64,000 nucleotides of DNA from Holophagae bacterium (GTDB lineage Bacteria > Acidobacteriota > Holophagae > Acanthopleuribacterales > Acanthopleuribacteraceae), in NCBI GenBank assembly GCA_030429565.1, contig JAUIFE010000002.1:186001-250000 (forward strand), in the 5' to 3' direction. Made by a program: the position numbers and the translations under genes. Positions within the stretch are counted from its first letter, which is position 1. Every line of letters starts with the position of its first letter. Positions 9,396 to 18,514 of the stretch are shown here, piece by piece. The notes below the pieces were generated by a model. It was not told where the DNA came from, did not search any database, and saw only the letters and a list, made by a program, of their open reading frames with translations.

Positions 9396-10433
9396 CTAAG
9401 CCAAAGCAACCATATCCCACCCAAGGGCTACATTCACCGGAATATCGACCACGGCTTTTTTACCGAGCAGGCTTTCAAAATCCTTGGCGAGGATGGCACC
9501 GGTACCAGGCCGCTTGCACCAGATGTTGTCCATCGTCAGGGTTTCGCCTTTTTGAATCGGCTTAATCGACACCACGCAGGCATAGGCGAAATCAATCGTC
9601 GGCTGTTCTTCGGGCAAAATGTCCTTGCCACCGCCCAAGGCTTGCCAAACAGCCTGGGAGCCCACCATCAAGTCTTTTAATTCGCCTGGGTCAATCGAAA
9701 TCGGCACATCCGGGCCTGGCCAAGTCTTGTCGGCGGTGAAGTGTTTTTCGAGAATGCGCGCACCCAGCGGAATCGCCGCCAAACAGGTGTAAACACCCAG
9801 CGAGTGATCACTCAGGCCCAACACAGCGTCGGGAAAAGCCTGCGCCAGCGCGGTAATGCCGCCCAAGCGCACCTTGTCGTAGGGCGTGGGGTACATCGAA
9901 GTACAATGCATCAGGGCAAAGGGGACCCCGGCGCGCCGTAAAATGGCCACCGCCGGTTCGATCGAGGCCAAGTCGTTCATACCCGTACTCAAGATCACCG
10001 GTTTGCCCATGGCCGCGATGTGCTGAATCAGCGGGTAGTTGTTGCACTCGCCCGAGCCGATTTTGAAAGCAGACACACCCATCGCGTGCAGGCGATCAGC
10101 AGCGGCACGCGAGAAAGGGGTCGACAGGTAAAACAGGCCTTTTTCTTCAGCGTACTTTTTGAGCCGAATTTCCTCGTCCTCACTGAGCGCACAACGTTCC
10201 ATGATGTCCCAAATCGATTCGTCGGCATTACCGGGAATGACCTCGTTGGGAATCATTTCATCGTCGATGACGTGACATTGGAATTTGACACAGTGACAGC
10301 CGGCGTCGGCGGCGGCGTCGATCATTTGCACAGCTTTGGCAAAATCACCTTCGTGATTGATGCCGATTTCGGCGATCACCAGCGGCGGCGCATCATCGCC
10401 TGCTTGGTCGGATAAAAAGAATAGTGGCTGCAA
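9396..10433 (-). CDS. neuB: N-acetylneuraminate synthase family protein (NeuB) with SAF domain
   Basis: 345 residues, full NeuB length. The TIM-barrel has I-A-E-I-G-I-N-H-E-G near residue 20, V-K-F-Q, S-T-P-F-S, K-I-G-S-G-E, I-L-S-T-G-M and H-C-T-S-x-Y-P, then S-D-H-S. The C-terminal SAF (antifreeze-like) domain begins near 285 (Y-A-C-V-V-S-I). It condenses a 2-acetamido sugar with phosphoenolpyruvate to give a nonulosonic acid. The start is TTG with AAGGAG seven bases upstream. The gene lies 45 bp after the NHL-TPR gene on the same strand and could share its mRNA. Whether the product is sialic, legionaminic or another acid is not resolvable. Confidence 0.88.
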   Translation of the reverse strand: MQPLFFLSDQAGDDAPPLVIAEIGINHEGDFAKAVQMIDAAADAGCHCVKFQCHVIDDEMIPNEVIPGNADESIWDIMERCALSEDEEIRLKKYAEEKGLFYLSTPFSRAAADRLHAMGVSAFKIGSGECNNYPLIQHIAAMGKPVILSTGMNDLASIEPAVAILRRAGVPFALMHCTSMYPTPYDKVRLGGITALAQAFPDAVLGLSDHSLGVYTCLAAIPLGARILEKHFTADKTWPGPDVPISIDPGELKDLMVGSQAVWQALGGGKDILPEEQPTIDFAYACVVSIKPIQKGETLTMDNIWCKRPGTGAILAKDFESLLGKKAVVDIPVNVALGWDMVALA

Positions 10434-10478
10434 ACAAACACTCCTTGGCGGGGCCGACGGCCCGAAGCGAAAGATGGG

Positions 10479-13313
10479 TTAAGTCAAACGAAACATGGGA
10501 TGAACCGTCAACATATGGAGCGCAACCGCGTCGGCATGGGCATCTTCGCCCCAAGCTTTGGCGGTTTTTTCAACGGCCGCCATAGCGCGCAAAAGCGGCA
10601 CGAACTCACCGCTGTCGCGACGCACCGGACCGGTCTTACTGTAAACCCAGGCCGATGCGGGCAATGCCTCAAGCAAGCGCGTGACCGCCGCTTCATCACC
10701 GACCTTGAGATGTAACAGCAAGCGTTCAATTTGCAGCGGTACGAATCCCGGTCGCAAGGCCAAAGCGTTGTCCAGCAAAGCGGCGGCTTCGCCATCGGCA
10801 TCGGTCAGGCGCAAAAGGGCGGCGCGGCGTGTGTCAACCCACAGCGAAGCGCCCACCGGAATCGCCTGCAGACGGGATAGGGCCTCGTCGCTGCGGCCCA
10901 AGCGCCACAAAGCGCCGGCAGCGCACAAGGCACGTGCCCAGACTGGCTGATCACCGTCCTGCGCGACAATCTGAAGTGTTTGCTCGGCAGAGCCGTTGAG
11001 GCTGTGCAACCCGCAATGAACCAGAAAGAGGTCGAGCGATGTGGGTTGATCCGTGCTCTCAATAGCAGCCAAAGCGGGCGCGATTTCATCGAGAAAAGGC
11101 GCGGCGCGGCCGTAATAAAGCGGCTGCTCTAAGGCATTAGCACGCTCGGAAAATATGGTACGCGCCACGGTTTGATCGCCACCGCAAGCCTCCAGAAATG
11201 CGAGATGAAGCCAAGCGGCGACACCCGCTTCGGGTTTGATCCATTGGCGCAGGACGTGCCGAGCGCGGTCAAAATCACCACACAAGGTTTCGATGCCGGC
11301 CAGTTCGAGTAAATGGGTGAAGCGGTCACCGAAAAAGGCATCATCCCGGTACGCAATCAGCGTGGCCAACGCCTCCGTTTGGCCGCAACGCGCCAGGAAC
11401 GAACCAACGCCTAACAGCGAGAAGCGCACTTTAAACACGAAGGATTCGTAAAGCGTGGGCGCCAAAGGTTGCAGGAAACGCTGTTGCGCGAGAAAAACAA
11501 AGTGATTGGCGGCCACGGAACAAACGCGCGCCCGTGCGCGCTCGACTTGGTCCACCGTCCAACTTTCCGTTTGTCCAGCCCAAGCGCCGGCCATGTAATA
11601 GGGCAGCGTGGCGGGGGAAAAGGCCGTTTGCGGGGTCAGGGGGTCCCATTGTTGCAGCAAGGGTTCTGTTGCACGGCAATCATCAAATAAGTGATTGCTC
11701 AAGACAAAACCCTGCCGGCCTGCGTGATCAATGTGGGCCATAAAGGCCGGTTCGGCTTCAGACGGCGGTCTCCGCGTGCGCCAATCGGCCAACAGGCGTT
11801 CGCACAGGGCCAACGCTTGGTCGGCGGCGGTGATCACCGCGTCCAGGCGGTGCACATCGTCGGAAATCTCCAGCCAAAAGTCGGTCTGCAACGAGGTTTT
11901 GAGGGCTTTGGGCGAGGTAACCCCTGCCAATTCAGCACCGACAAGCGCCTGTAAGGCAACATAGGCGTCTTTTTTAAAAACAAAAAAATGTGCCGCATTT
12001 TTCAGCAAACACAGGGTCAAACCCGACCAAAATTCATCGTTCAAAGCCGCGTCGTCGGTCGGCATCGCGGCCGTCAATGCGGCCAAGGCGTCGCCCTGTT
12101 CGTTTAACTGATCAAAAATCTGGGCCGCCGAGTGGGTTAAGTAACTTTTCTTGAGGCGAAACATGGGTTCAAGCGACACCGACATCGGTCCATAAGGCCG
12201 AATGTGGGGCAGGTAGCACACCGGTAATGCCTGTAGCGCCGCCAACGCGGACGCCATGGCGGTGAAGTGAGATTCGCAGGCCGCCGCCAAGAGGGGCGCA
12301 TCGTCGGGCGAAAGCTGACCAGCATCCAAGCACTGCAAAAAGGCGGCCTGCTTGGCGTTAAGTCCTTTTTTAACAAGAACTTGATCAGAGCCCGCCGTTT
12401 CACCGATTAAACGCAAAAGCGCCTGGGTATGGGTCGTGGTTTCGGGTAGGGCCGCCAACAGATCTTCGGTTTGCGGCCAGGCCAATTCGTGACGGACGAA
12501 TTGCGTATCGCAGCGCCACAACCGACCCTCGCTGACAAAAACCGTCGCGGTATCCGCCGGTAATTCTTGCAGCGTCACATCAAAGGCACCGGAAAAGTCG
12601 AGCGCCCGCAGGCTGTGATCGACGCTGTAGTAGAAAAGCGCCCAAGCCGCATGAATGCAAAGCGGCTTTAAGTAACAACTGAAAAGGTTATCGAAGCGGC
12701 GCACAGCCTGCGTGCCTTCGAACAAAAAACCACCGTGATTGTCGAGCACCAACCAACGCTTGCCGGCCTGATAGAAGCGGCGCGGGTAGTGAAAGGTACG
12801 CGCTTTCTCATCGGGGTTGGCTTGTAAAGCGAGGGCCGCGCCGAGCTGAGGCGGTTGGAATACGAGATTTTGGCTGCTGTGTTTGTTCACCAAGGCGTGG
12901 CTGCGGTCAAAAATTTTAATCTCGTGATTGCCGGAATCGAGCACCCACAAAAATTCGCCGTCCGGCGAGACCATTAAATCCAACGGGCAGTCGAAGTGGT
13001 GATCCTCGGCACCGTAACTGCCAAATGCCGTTTGGGGCGTCCCCTCGGCGTCGAGCACCTGAACGCGGTGGTTCCAGGTATCGGCAACGTAAAGCGCATC
13101 CTGCCAAAATACCAAGCCGGAAGGGTAGCGAAACTGTCCAGGTTCAGTGCCTTCAGCGCCAACCGTGCGGGTCGTGCCACTTTCCTGGTCAACAAAAACC
13201 AAGCGATGCTGGAACTCATCAGAAAAACAGAACAGGCCTGACCGGGTTTCGATCACCGAATGAACCTGAATCACAGCTTGGGTGGGTTCGGTCGCGGTAG
13301 ACGTGGCATTCAT
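10479..13313 (-). CDS. NHL-repeat / TPR-like protein, unknown function
   Basis: About 944 residues. The first ~170 residues hold at least two NHL beta-propeller repeats (G-Q-F-R-Y-P-S-G-L with Y-V-A-D-T-W-N-H-R-V; F-D-C-P-L-D-L with W-V-L-D-S-G-N-H-E-I). The rest is helical and Ala/Leu-rich, resembling degenerate TPR-type solenoid repeats. No signal peptide, so probably cytoplasmic. An upstream in-frame GTG exists at 13325, but ATG 13313 has GAGGTG nine bases before it and is preferred. NHL/TPR composition points to a scaffold or sensor rather than an enzyme. Its place next to NeuB suggests a link to glycan assembly, which is inference only. Confidence 0.65.
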   Translation of the reverse strand: MNATSTATEPTQAVIQVHSVIETRSGLFCFSDEFQHRLVFVDQESGTTRTVGAEGTEPGQFRYPSGLVFWQDALYVADTWNHRVQVLDAEGTPQTAFGSYGAEDHHFDCPLDLMVSPDGEFLWVLDSGNHEIKIFDRSHALVNKHSSQNLVFQPPQLGAALALQANPDEKARTFHYPRRFYQAGKRWLVLDNHGGFLFEGTQAVRRFDNLFSCYLKPLCIHAAWALFYYSVDHSLRALDFSGAFDVTLQELPADTATVFVSEGRLWRCDTQFVRHELAWPQTEDLLAALPETTTHTQALLRLIGETAGSDQVLVKKGLNAKQAAFLQCLDAGQLSPDDAPLLAAACESHFTAMASALAALQALPVCYLPHIRPYGPMSVSLEPMFRLKKSYLTHSAAQIFDQLNEQGDALAALTAAMPTDDAALNDEFWSGLTLCLLKNAAHFFVFKKDAYVALQALVGAELAGVTSPKALKTSLQTDFWLEISDDVHRLDAVITAADQALALCERLLADWRTRRPPSEAEPAFMAHIDHAGRQGFVLSNHLFDDCRATEPLLQQWDPLTPQTAFSPATLPYYMAGAWAGQTESWTVDQVERARARVCSVAANHFVFLAQQRFLQPLAPTLYESFVFKVRFSLLGVGSFLARCGQTEALATLIAYRDDAFFGDRFTHLLELAGIETLCGDFDRARHVLRQWIKPEAGVAAWLHLAFLEACGGDQTVARTIFSERANALEQPLYYGRAAPFLDEIAPALAAIESTDQPTSLDLFLVHCGLHSLNGSAEQTLQIVAQDGDQPVWARALCAAGALWRLGRSDEALSRLQAIPVGASLWVDTRRAALLRLTDADGEAAALLDNALALRPGFVPLQIERLLLHLKVGDEAAVTRLLEALPASAWVYSKTGPVRRDSGEFVPLLRAMAAVEKTAKAWGEDAHADAVALHMLTVHPMFRLT

Positions 13314-13743
13314 AAAGGGATTCACCTCACGTTGGAGTCAGGGCGGGCAAAGTGCGGGAGGACCCGATTCGCCGAGCATCACATCGGCCGGCAACCATCG
13401 CGTTCGCCACAACGAACGGGGCCGGGAGAAACAAAAGCCGGTAAAGGGAAAGTGGGCTCATCATAGCAAAGACGGACGGCGAGGAACAGCGGCGACCAAG
13501 CTGCTTGGGCAGCCAACGCAATTTGGCCGCAAACAGCGGCAAACACTTGTCGAAACGTGGCTTGAACCAGGGTCGCAACAGGGTGCACGACGGCCCCTGG
13601 TTATTACCACCGGCACAGCACCGGTTCATTGAAGCTGTCGCCCGCGCCGAGATCGGGTAAGATACACAGATGCCACCGACTTTCGGCGCGCCCTCGCCGG
13701 CGCCACCCTTGGTTTCTTTTTGATGCCACGCAAAGGTCCCCTT
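13314..13743. other. Divergent intergenic region, NHL-TPR gene / RmlD-like gene
   Basis: No gene seen in this stretch. On the minus strand there is an extended -10 (TGC-TATGAT, -10 hexamer at 13465-13460) with a poor -35, which could start the NHL-TPR mRNA with a leader of about 140 nt. No clear promoter was found for the plus-strand gene. Confidence 0.35.
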
Positions 13744-14658
13744 ATGTCGACGCCACCACCCACTGTCATTATCGGCGCCAAAGGTTTTATTGGCAGCGCT
13801 TTATGGAACGCCTATCGCGAGGCGGATCGCAACTGTCGCGGTACCGCCCGTCAGCCCGGCGCCACGGACCTGTTGCACTACGACTTGGTTCAACCACCGC
13901 CGCAACAGCTCAACCAACTGGACGAAAACATTCGCGAGGCGGTGATTATGGCCGCCGTTTCGCGCATTAACGCCTGTGAGGCCGACCCGAACGGCACGCG
14001 CCGCATCAATGTCGACGGCATTGTCCAATGCGCAACCTGGCTCTGGCAACGCGATATTCGGCCACTGTTCATTTCCACCGATTATGTGTTCGACGGCCGC
14101 GACGGTGCCTATCGCGAAGACGATCCCACCAACCCGATTACCGAATACGGCCGCCAAAAACGCGCCGCCGAAGAGGCCGTGCTCGCCATTACCGAAGGTC
14201 AGGGCACGGTGTTGCGGCTCAGTAAAATTTACTCTGCTCAGGCCGGCGACGGCAGCTTGCTCGACGAAATGACTGCGACGCTGGCACGCGGGGCGGTGGT
14301 GCGTGCCGCCGTCGACCAAACCTTTTGCCCTTTATTCCGCGATGACTTGATCGCCATGATCCGCGCCGTCCAAGTGGCGGGCACACGCGGCGTGCTTCAC
14401 GTTTGCGGCGACGAAGCCGTCAGCCGCTACCAGTTGGCACAACGGGTCGCCGCCCGTTTTGGCGCCGACGCCAAATTGGTCGAACCGATCAGCCTCGACG
14501 ACTTACCCGCCGGCCCGATTCGCCCCAAAAATACCAGTATGTGCAATCAGCGCCTGCGTGCCATTTACCGCGCCCCTTTAACGCCGATGGAAAGCGTCAT
14601 CGACCAGCTAACGGTGGCCTACCGTCCCCGTGCCGCCGGGGACACCGCTCCCACCTAA
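13744..14658 (+). CDS. RmlD-like sugar-nucleotide reductase (extended SDR)
   Basis: 304 residues. G-A-K-G-F-I-G-S near residue 13 is the NAD(P)-binding glycine motif; S-T-D-Y-V-F-D-G and Y-G-R-Q-K (catalytic Tyr and Lys) follow near residues 118 and 140. This is the pattern of dTDP-4-dehydrorhamnose-reductase-like enzymes, which reduce 4-keto nucleotide sugars. The frame opens at ATG 13720, but ATG 13744 has AAAGG about seven bases upstream and matches the family start. The next gene begins 10 bp after the stop, so the two are co-transcribed. No rmlABC partners are in the window, so true rhamnose synthesis is not supported here. Confidence 0.75.
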   Translation: MSTPPPTVIIGAKGFIGSALWNAYREADRNCRGTARQPGATDLLHYDLVQPPPQQLNQLDENIREAVIMAAVSRINACEADPNGTRRINVDGIVQCATWLWQRDIRPLFISTDYVFDGRDGAYREDDPTNPITEYGRQKRAAEEAVLAITEGQGTVLRLSKIYSAQAGDGSLLDEMTATLARGAVVRAAVDQTFCPLFRDDLIAMIRAVQVAGTRGVLHVCGDEAVSRYQLAQRVAARFGADAKLVEPISLDDLPAGPIRPKNTSMCNQRLRAIYRAPLTPMESVIDQLTVAYRPRAAGDTAPT

Positions 14659-14668
14659 CGAGGTTGCC

Positions 14669-15331
14669 ATGATTGATTTGCCAGACTTTAACCGCGCTTT
14701 TGATTACGAAAACAACTTCTACCTCTCGGCCCAACCCGCGCGCTTCGCCAAACTTTTGGCCCACGCCGACCTGTTCCGCCGCGTACAGCACCTCGACGGC
14801 GCGGTCGCCGAGTGCGGCGTGTTTAAGGGCACCTCGTTGGTGGGTTTCGCCACCTTCCGCCAACTATTCGACGGCGACAACAAGCGCCCGATTATCGGCT
14901 TCGACACCTTCGGCCGTTTTCCCGAAACCCAATTCGAGGCCGACCGCGAACGCCGCCAACGGTTTATCGACGAGGCCGGTGACGAGAGCATCGGTGTCGA
15001 CCAGCTCGAGCAAGTACTGCAACACAAAGGATTGGCCGACAATATCAATTTGGTCGCGGGCGATATTCTCGAAACAGTACCGGCCTGGTGTGCCGCCCAT
15101 CCCGACACACGCCTGGCGCTGATCAATCTGGACACCGATATCTACGAACCGGCCCAAGTCATTTTGAAATACCTGTGGCCACGTCTGCTATCTGGCGGAT
15201 TGCTACTGCTGGACGATTACGGTGTGTTTCCCGGTGAAACCAAAGCGGCCGACGCCTTTTTTAAACCCTTGGGTTTGCCGATTGAGGCAATCAGTTACCG
15301 CACGACACCGCGTTTCGTCGTCAAACCCTAA
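14669..15331 (+). CDS. TylF/MycF-type sugar O-methyltransferase
   Basis: 220 residues. E-C-G-V-F-K-G-T-S and G-F-D-T-F-G-R-F-P lie in the first 90 residues; L-I-N-L-D-T-D-I-Y and L-L-D-D-Y-G-V follow. The acidic L-D-T-D and D-D-Y motifs match the TylF/MycF macrocin-O-methyltransferase family, which methylates sugar hydroxyls using SAM and a divalent metal. ATG with GAGG five bases upstream; transcribed with the RmlD-like gene. It probably methylates a deoxysugar of the surface glycan. The acceptor is unknown. Confidence 0.8.
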   Translation: MIDLPDFNRAFDYENNFYLSAQPARFAKLLAHADLFRRVQHLDGAVAECGVFKGTSLVGFATFRQLFDGDNKRPIIGFDTFGRFPETQFEADRERRQRFIDEAGDESIGVDQLEQVLQHKGLADNINLVAGDILETVPAWCAAHPDTRLALINLDTDIYEPAQVILKYLWPRLLSGGLLLLDDYGVFPGETKAADAFFKPLGLPIEAISYRTTPRFVVKP

Positions 15332-15349
15332 GACCCCGGTTAATTAGCG

Positions 15350-15383
15350 CCGAACCTTTATCACCGCCGAACCTTTATCACCG
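15350..15383. repeat. 17-bp tandem duplication across a stop codon
   Basis: CCGAACCTTTATCACCG occurs twice back to back (15350-15366, 15367-15383). It covers the last codons and stop of the NeuD-like gene on the minus strand. The unit is not a multiple of three, yet both the one-copy and two-copy readings end V-I-K-V-R-R then stop (TAA or TGA). Confidence 0.9.
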
Positions 15384-16053
15384 CCGCCGGCACGCCGACC
15401 GCCGTTGCGCCGGGCGGGATATCGCGAATCACGACCGCACCGGCACCAATCACCGCGCCTGCACCAATACGAATGCGATTTTTGACAACGGCCCCGGTAT
15501 GCACGCGCGCAGCGCGACCCACGGTCACATTTCCCGCCAGCACAACGGCCGGATCCAGCGTGGCGCCTACTTCTATCACATCGTGGTGATCGATTTGCGC
15601 GTTGGTGTTGAGAAAGGCTCCGTCGCGCACCTCGGCGCGGTAACCGACGTGCACGCCCGCATGCAAAATCACGTTTTTGCCCAACAGGGCGTCGGCCATC
15701 ACGCGCACACTGGGGTGAATGGCGTTAATCAGGGTCAAGCCGGCCGCCTCAGCCGCCGTCATCGCCTGCAAGCGCGAGGCAGCATCGTCCAGGGTCACCA
15801 ACACATGGTCGATGCCCTGCGCCTTGAGCTGCGCCGGCCATGTGGTTTTACACAGCAGCGGCAAACCCTTGAACGAGGAGTCGGTTGGATAATCGAATTG
15901 GCTCGCGTCACGGGTGACCGGCTGCACCACCGGCGCTTCGTCGTCGGGATGCACGAAACATACGACCCGGTAGGGGCCGCTTTGCGCGAGCCATGAATGA
16001 ACCTGACCCGCCAAGCCTTCGTGCCAGCCGACCACAGCCACGGCATGCGTCAC
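15361..16053 (-). CDS. neuD: NeuD/PglD-type sugar O- or N-acyltransferase
   Basis: 230 residues. The N-terminal Rossmann-like part starts H-A-V-A-V-V-G-W-H-E-G; the C-terminal half is a left-handed beta-helix of hexapeptide repeats from about residue 115 (I-H-P-S-V-R, G-K-N-V-I-L, N-A-Q-I-D-H-H-D with the catalytic His region, then G-A-G-A-V-I-G-A-G). NeuD/PglD enzymes transfer acetyl from acetyl-CoA to an amino-sugar or nonulosonate. The start is GTG, in a 4-nt GTGA overlap with the aminotransferase stop, so the genes are translationally coupled. The frame is open further upstream inside the aminotransferase gene. An aminotransferase followed by a PglD-like acetyltransferase suggests a 4-acetamido sugar product. 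Confidence 0.8.
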   Translation of the reverse strand: MTHAVAVVGWHEGLAGQVHSWLAQSGPYRVVCFVHPDDEAPVVQPVTRDASQFDYPTDSSFKGLPLLCKTTWPAQLKAQGIDHVLVTLDDAASRLQAMTAAEAAGLTLINAIHPSVRVMADALLGKNVILHAGVHVGYRAEVRDGAFLNTNAQIDHHDVIEVGATLDPAVVLAGNVTVGRAARVHTGAVVKNRIRIGAGAVIGAGAVVIRDIPPGATAVGVPAAVIKVRR

Positions 16054-17144
16054 CAAGCAGGTAGGTCCTTGCAAATCGTTTGCAGCTTGGCAACCACCTG
16101 CTGAACGCGCTCGAGCGGCTGCTCGGGACCGCACGGCAAGGTCAACAAATGATCGGAGTAAACGATTGAGTTGGGGAATTGACCGTTGGCGTGAAGATGG
16201 GGCGACAGGTGTAGCGATGGGATTTGGCTAATCGCCTGAATGTCGTGTTCCAACAGGCGCGCCAGAAAACCCTCGCGATCACGGCACAGGTACTCGGCAC
16301 GCAACGGCAACTCGCCCGCGTCGATGTCGACGGCCACCAACTTCAAACAACCCACGCCGGTCAAACCGTCGCGGTAGGTTTGGTAAATGGCGCGTTGGTG
16401 GGCCGTCCGTGCCGAAAGTCGGTCCAATTGGGCCAGACCCAAAGCCGCTTGGATATCGGTGAACTTGAAGTTGCCGGCCAACAGTGCGTAATGTTTGTCG
16501 ACGCTGGGGTTGTAAACCCCTTGGTTCTTGATCTTTTGCAGTCGTTCGTAATCGGCCTTGTCGTGGCACACCACCAAGCCGCCTTGGCCGGTGGTCAATA
16601 ATTTGGCCATGCCCAGCGAAAAACACCCGAAACGCGATAGGGTTCCCAGGAAACGACCTTTAGAGTCGCGCGACATCAACGCTTGCGCCGCATCTTCCAC
16701 GACCAGCAGCCCGTGTTTTTGCGCAAAGGCGTTGACGGCGTCCATGGCGACGGCGCGACCGTTGAGATGAACCGGCACGACCGCTTTGGTTTGCGGCGTT
16801 AAGGCCTGTTCCAAAATGTCGGGATCCAGCAGAGGCCGGTCCGGGCGCACATCCAGCAGGCGCACCGAGGCGCCCAACAACATGGCGGCATGGGCGGTGG
16901 CAATGTAAGTGCGGTCGGGCAGAATCAATTCGTCGCCGGGACCAATGCCGGCGGCAATAAAGGCCAACATCAACGCGGTTGTGCCGCTGGTAGTGCAAAC
17001 CACATAGGGCACACCCAATTGCTTGGCCAACGCTTCTTCAAATTCCTGACTCAACGTACCTTGGCTGATTTTTCGCTGTCGAATGGCTTGCGCGACCGCG
17101 TCGGCCGCCGAATCACCCACGTCGATGTTCCACCAGTGGATCAT
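16050..17144 (-). CDS. DegT/DnrJ/EryC1/StrS family PLP sugar aminotransferase
   Basis: 364 residues from ATG with GAGGAA about six bases upstream. T-S-G-T-T-A-L near residue 52, V-E-D-A-A-Q-A (Asp 151) and G-M-A-K-L-L-T-T-G-Q-G-G (predicted Schiff-base Lys 181) are the family landmarks. These enzymes transaminate keto nucleotide sugars. It is the middle gene of a three-gene minus operon: radical SAM, aminotransferase, NeuD-like acyltransferase. An upstream open stretch to 17330 overlaps the radical SAM gene and is not part of the protein. Confidence 0.85.
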   Translation of the reverse strand: MIHWWNIDVGDSAADAVAQAIRQRKISQGTLSQEFEEALAKQLGVPYVVCTTSGTTALMLAFIAAGIGPGDELILPDRTYIATAHAAMLLGASVRLLDVRPDRPLLDPDILEQALTPQTKAVVPVHLNGRAVAMDAVNAFAQKHGLLVVEDAAQALMSRDSKGRFLGTLSRFGCFSLGMAKLLTTGQGGLVVCHDKADYERLQKIKNQGVYNPSVDKHYALLAGNFKFTDIQAALGLAQLDRLSARTAHQRAIYQTYRDGLTGVGCLKLVAVDIDAGELPLRAEYLCRDREGFLARLLEHDIQAISQIPSLHLSPHLHANGQFPNSIVYSDHLLTLPCGPEQPLERVQQVVAKLQTICKDLPAW

Positions 17145-17154
17145 AAATGGTTCC

Positions 17155-18177
17155 TCACACAGGCTGACCGAGCGCCTTTTCAATGAATAGGTTGTCGTAG
17201 GAAACCTGGCACCACTGGCGGCATTGCGCAATGTCGGCACCGCTGCAAACATCCTCAAAAACCGTTTGCTTGCGCTGCGACGCCAGCCAAATATCTTTGA
17301 ATCGCTGCTCGTGGATATTCCCGTAAACACTGTCTTTAATTAAGTTGCGGTTGCAGGTCACCAAATTGCCGCGATCGTCCATATTGGTTTTGAAATGAAC
17401 CGCCTGACATTGGTGCCAGACCGCCGTCGCCTGCGCCGGCGTGAAGGTGTCCCAGCGCACTTGCACGCGCGCCTGCTGTTCGGCCCACTGCAGACTGCTG
17501 CGCACGGCATCGGTAATTTCGGCGAAGGACCCGTCGGGTTTGCCGACGTTGCGGAAAATCAACACGTCGGTGCCCGCCTCGTGGTGGCGTTCCACCATCG
17601 GCTTAATGCTGTCCCAATCCAGGTCATACACGATGAACTGCAGGGCCAGGTTCACTTTTAAATCGCGTTCTTTTTTGAGGTCGGCGGCGAATTTCAAATT
17701 GTGCCAAAGGATGTCGAAATCCTTTTCGCGGCATTTGTGCACACGGGTGTAGCTTTCCACCGTGCCACCGTTGACGCTGAAGCGGATCCAGCTCATGTAG
17801 GGCAAGATGGCGGTCGCGTTTTTGGGGGTGAGCGGGATGCCGTTACTGCTCATCGCCATTTCCAAACCCAGGCCGTCGCCGTGTTTGACCCAATCGGCCA
17901 TGTGCGGGTTGAGCAGCGGTTCACCGTTGCCGGCGAAATATACTTCTTGCCCACCCAACTCGCGAAAATCGTCGAGAAAGTGGAGGAACGCGTCCCGTTC
18001 CAAAAAATTGCGTTTCTTGCCATAGGGCTGGTACTGCTGAAAGCCGCAGTGGACGCAATCGTGGTTGCAGCCATAGGTGGCGCCGACCTCAATCGTCAAC
18101 GGACCAACCGGCCGTCCCTGTTGCCAGGCTTCGAAATGTTCGGGGTTTTGGGAGAGCTTACCGCCGCCAATTTTCAC
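17155..18177 (-). CDS. Radical SAM/SPASM domain protein
   Basis: About 340 residues. The 4Fe-4S/SAM motif C-x3-C-x2-C is at residues 37-44 (Y-G-C-N-H-D-C-V-H-C), followed by F-A-G-N-G-E-P-L (the GGE-like motif). Extra cysteines near the C-terminus (H-Q-C, V-T-C-N-R-N, C-x7-C-x3-C) mark a SPASM-type domain. GTG 18177 has GGGAGGA six bases before it and is chosen over ATG 18192. It heads the operon with the aminotransferase and NeuD-like gene, and is divergent from a second radical SAM gene. The reaction is unknown; a sugar dehydrogenation or rearrangement would fit the setting. Confidence 0.75.
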   Translation of the reverse strand: MKIGGGKLSQNPEHFEAWQQGRPVGPLTIEVGATYGCNHDCVHCGFQQYQPYGKKRNFLERDAFLHFLDDFRELGGQEVYFAGNGEPLLNPHMADWVKHGDGLGLEMAMSSNGIPLTPKNATAILPYMSWIRFSVNGGTVESYTRVHKCREKDFDILWHNLKFAADLKKERDLKVNLALQFIVYDLDWDSIKPMVERHHEAGTDVLIFRNVGKPDGSFAEITDAVRSSLQWAEQQARVQVRWDTFTPAQATAVWHQCQAVHFKTNMDDRGNLVTCNRNLIKDSVYGNIHEQRFKDIWLASQRKQTVFEDVCSGADIAQCRQWCQVSYDNLFIEKALGQPV

Positions 18178-18514
18178 AGGGAATCCTCCCATGGTTTTTC
18201 GGTGGGAAATCGCGGGCGATTCGGTTTCCTTTTGGGATCTTTCCGGTTAGGATGGTTGATCTTACCAGGTTTTGAACAACGGTTTTGCAAGGAATCGTCG
18301 CCGCATTGTCCTTTAACAGCCCTATCGGATTTGGTGCGCACGAACTGAAGACGGGCGCGCACCGTCGCAGCCGACCGCCGTGCTGTGAAAAGAATCCCCA
18401 CAGCGCCGCTCTTGCGCTAAGCGCCTGTCGCGACAATGTTTGTCGCATCAGGCTCAAGTTGGCCGTCTCATGAGCAGATAAGGGTAAATAAGGAAAGAAA
18501 CGAGGACCACGACC
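18178..18514. other. Divergent intergenic region between two radical SAM genes
   Basis: No gene is evident. It must hold promoters for two operons pointing outwards, but no strong -35/-10 pair was identified on either strand. Confidence 0.4.
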
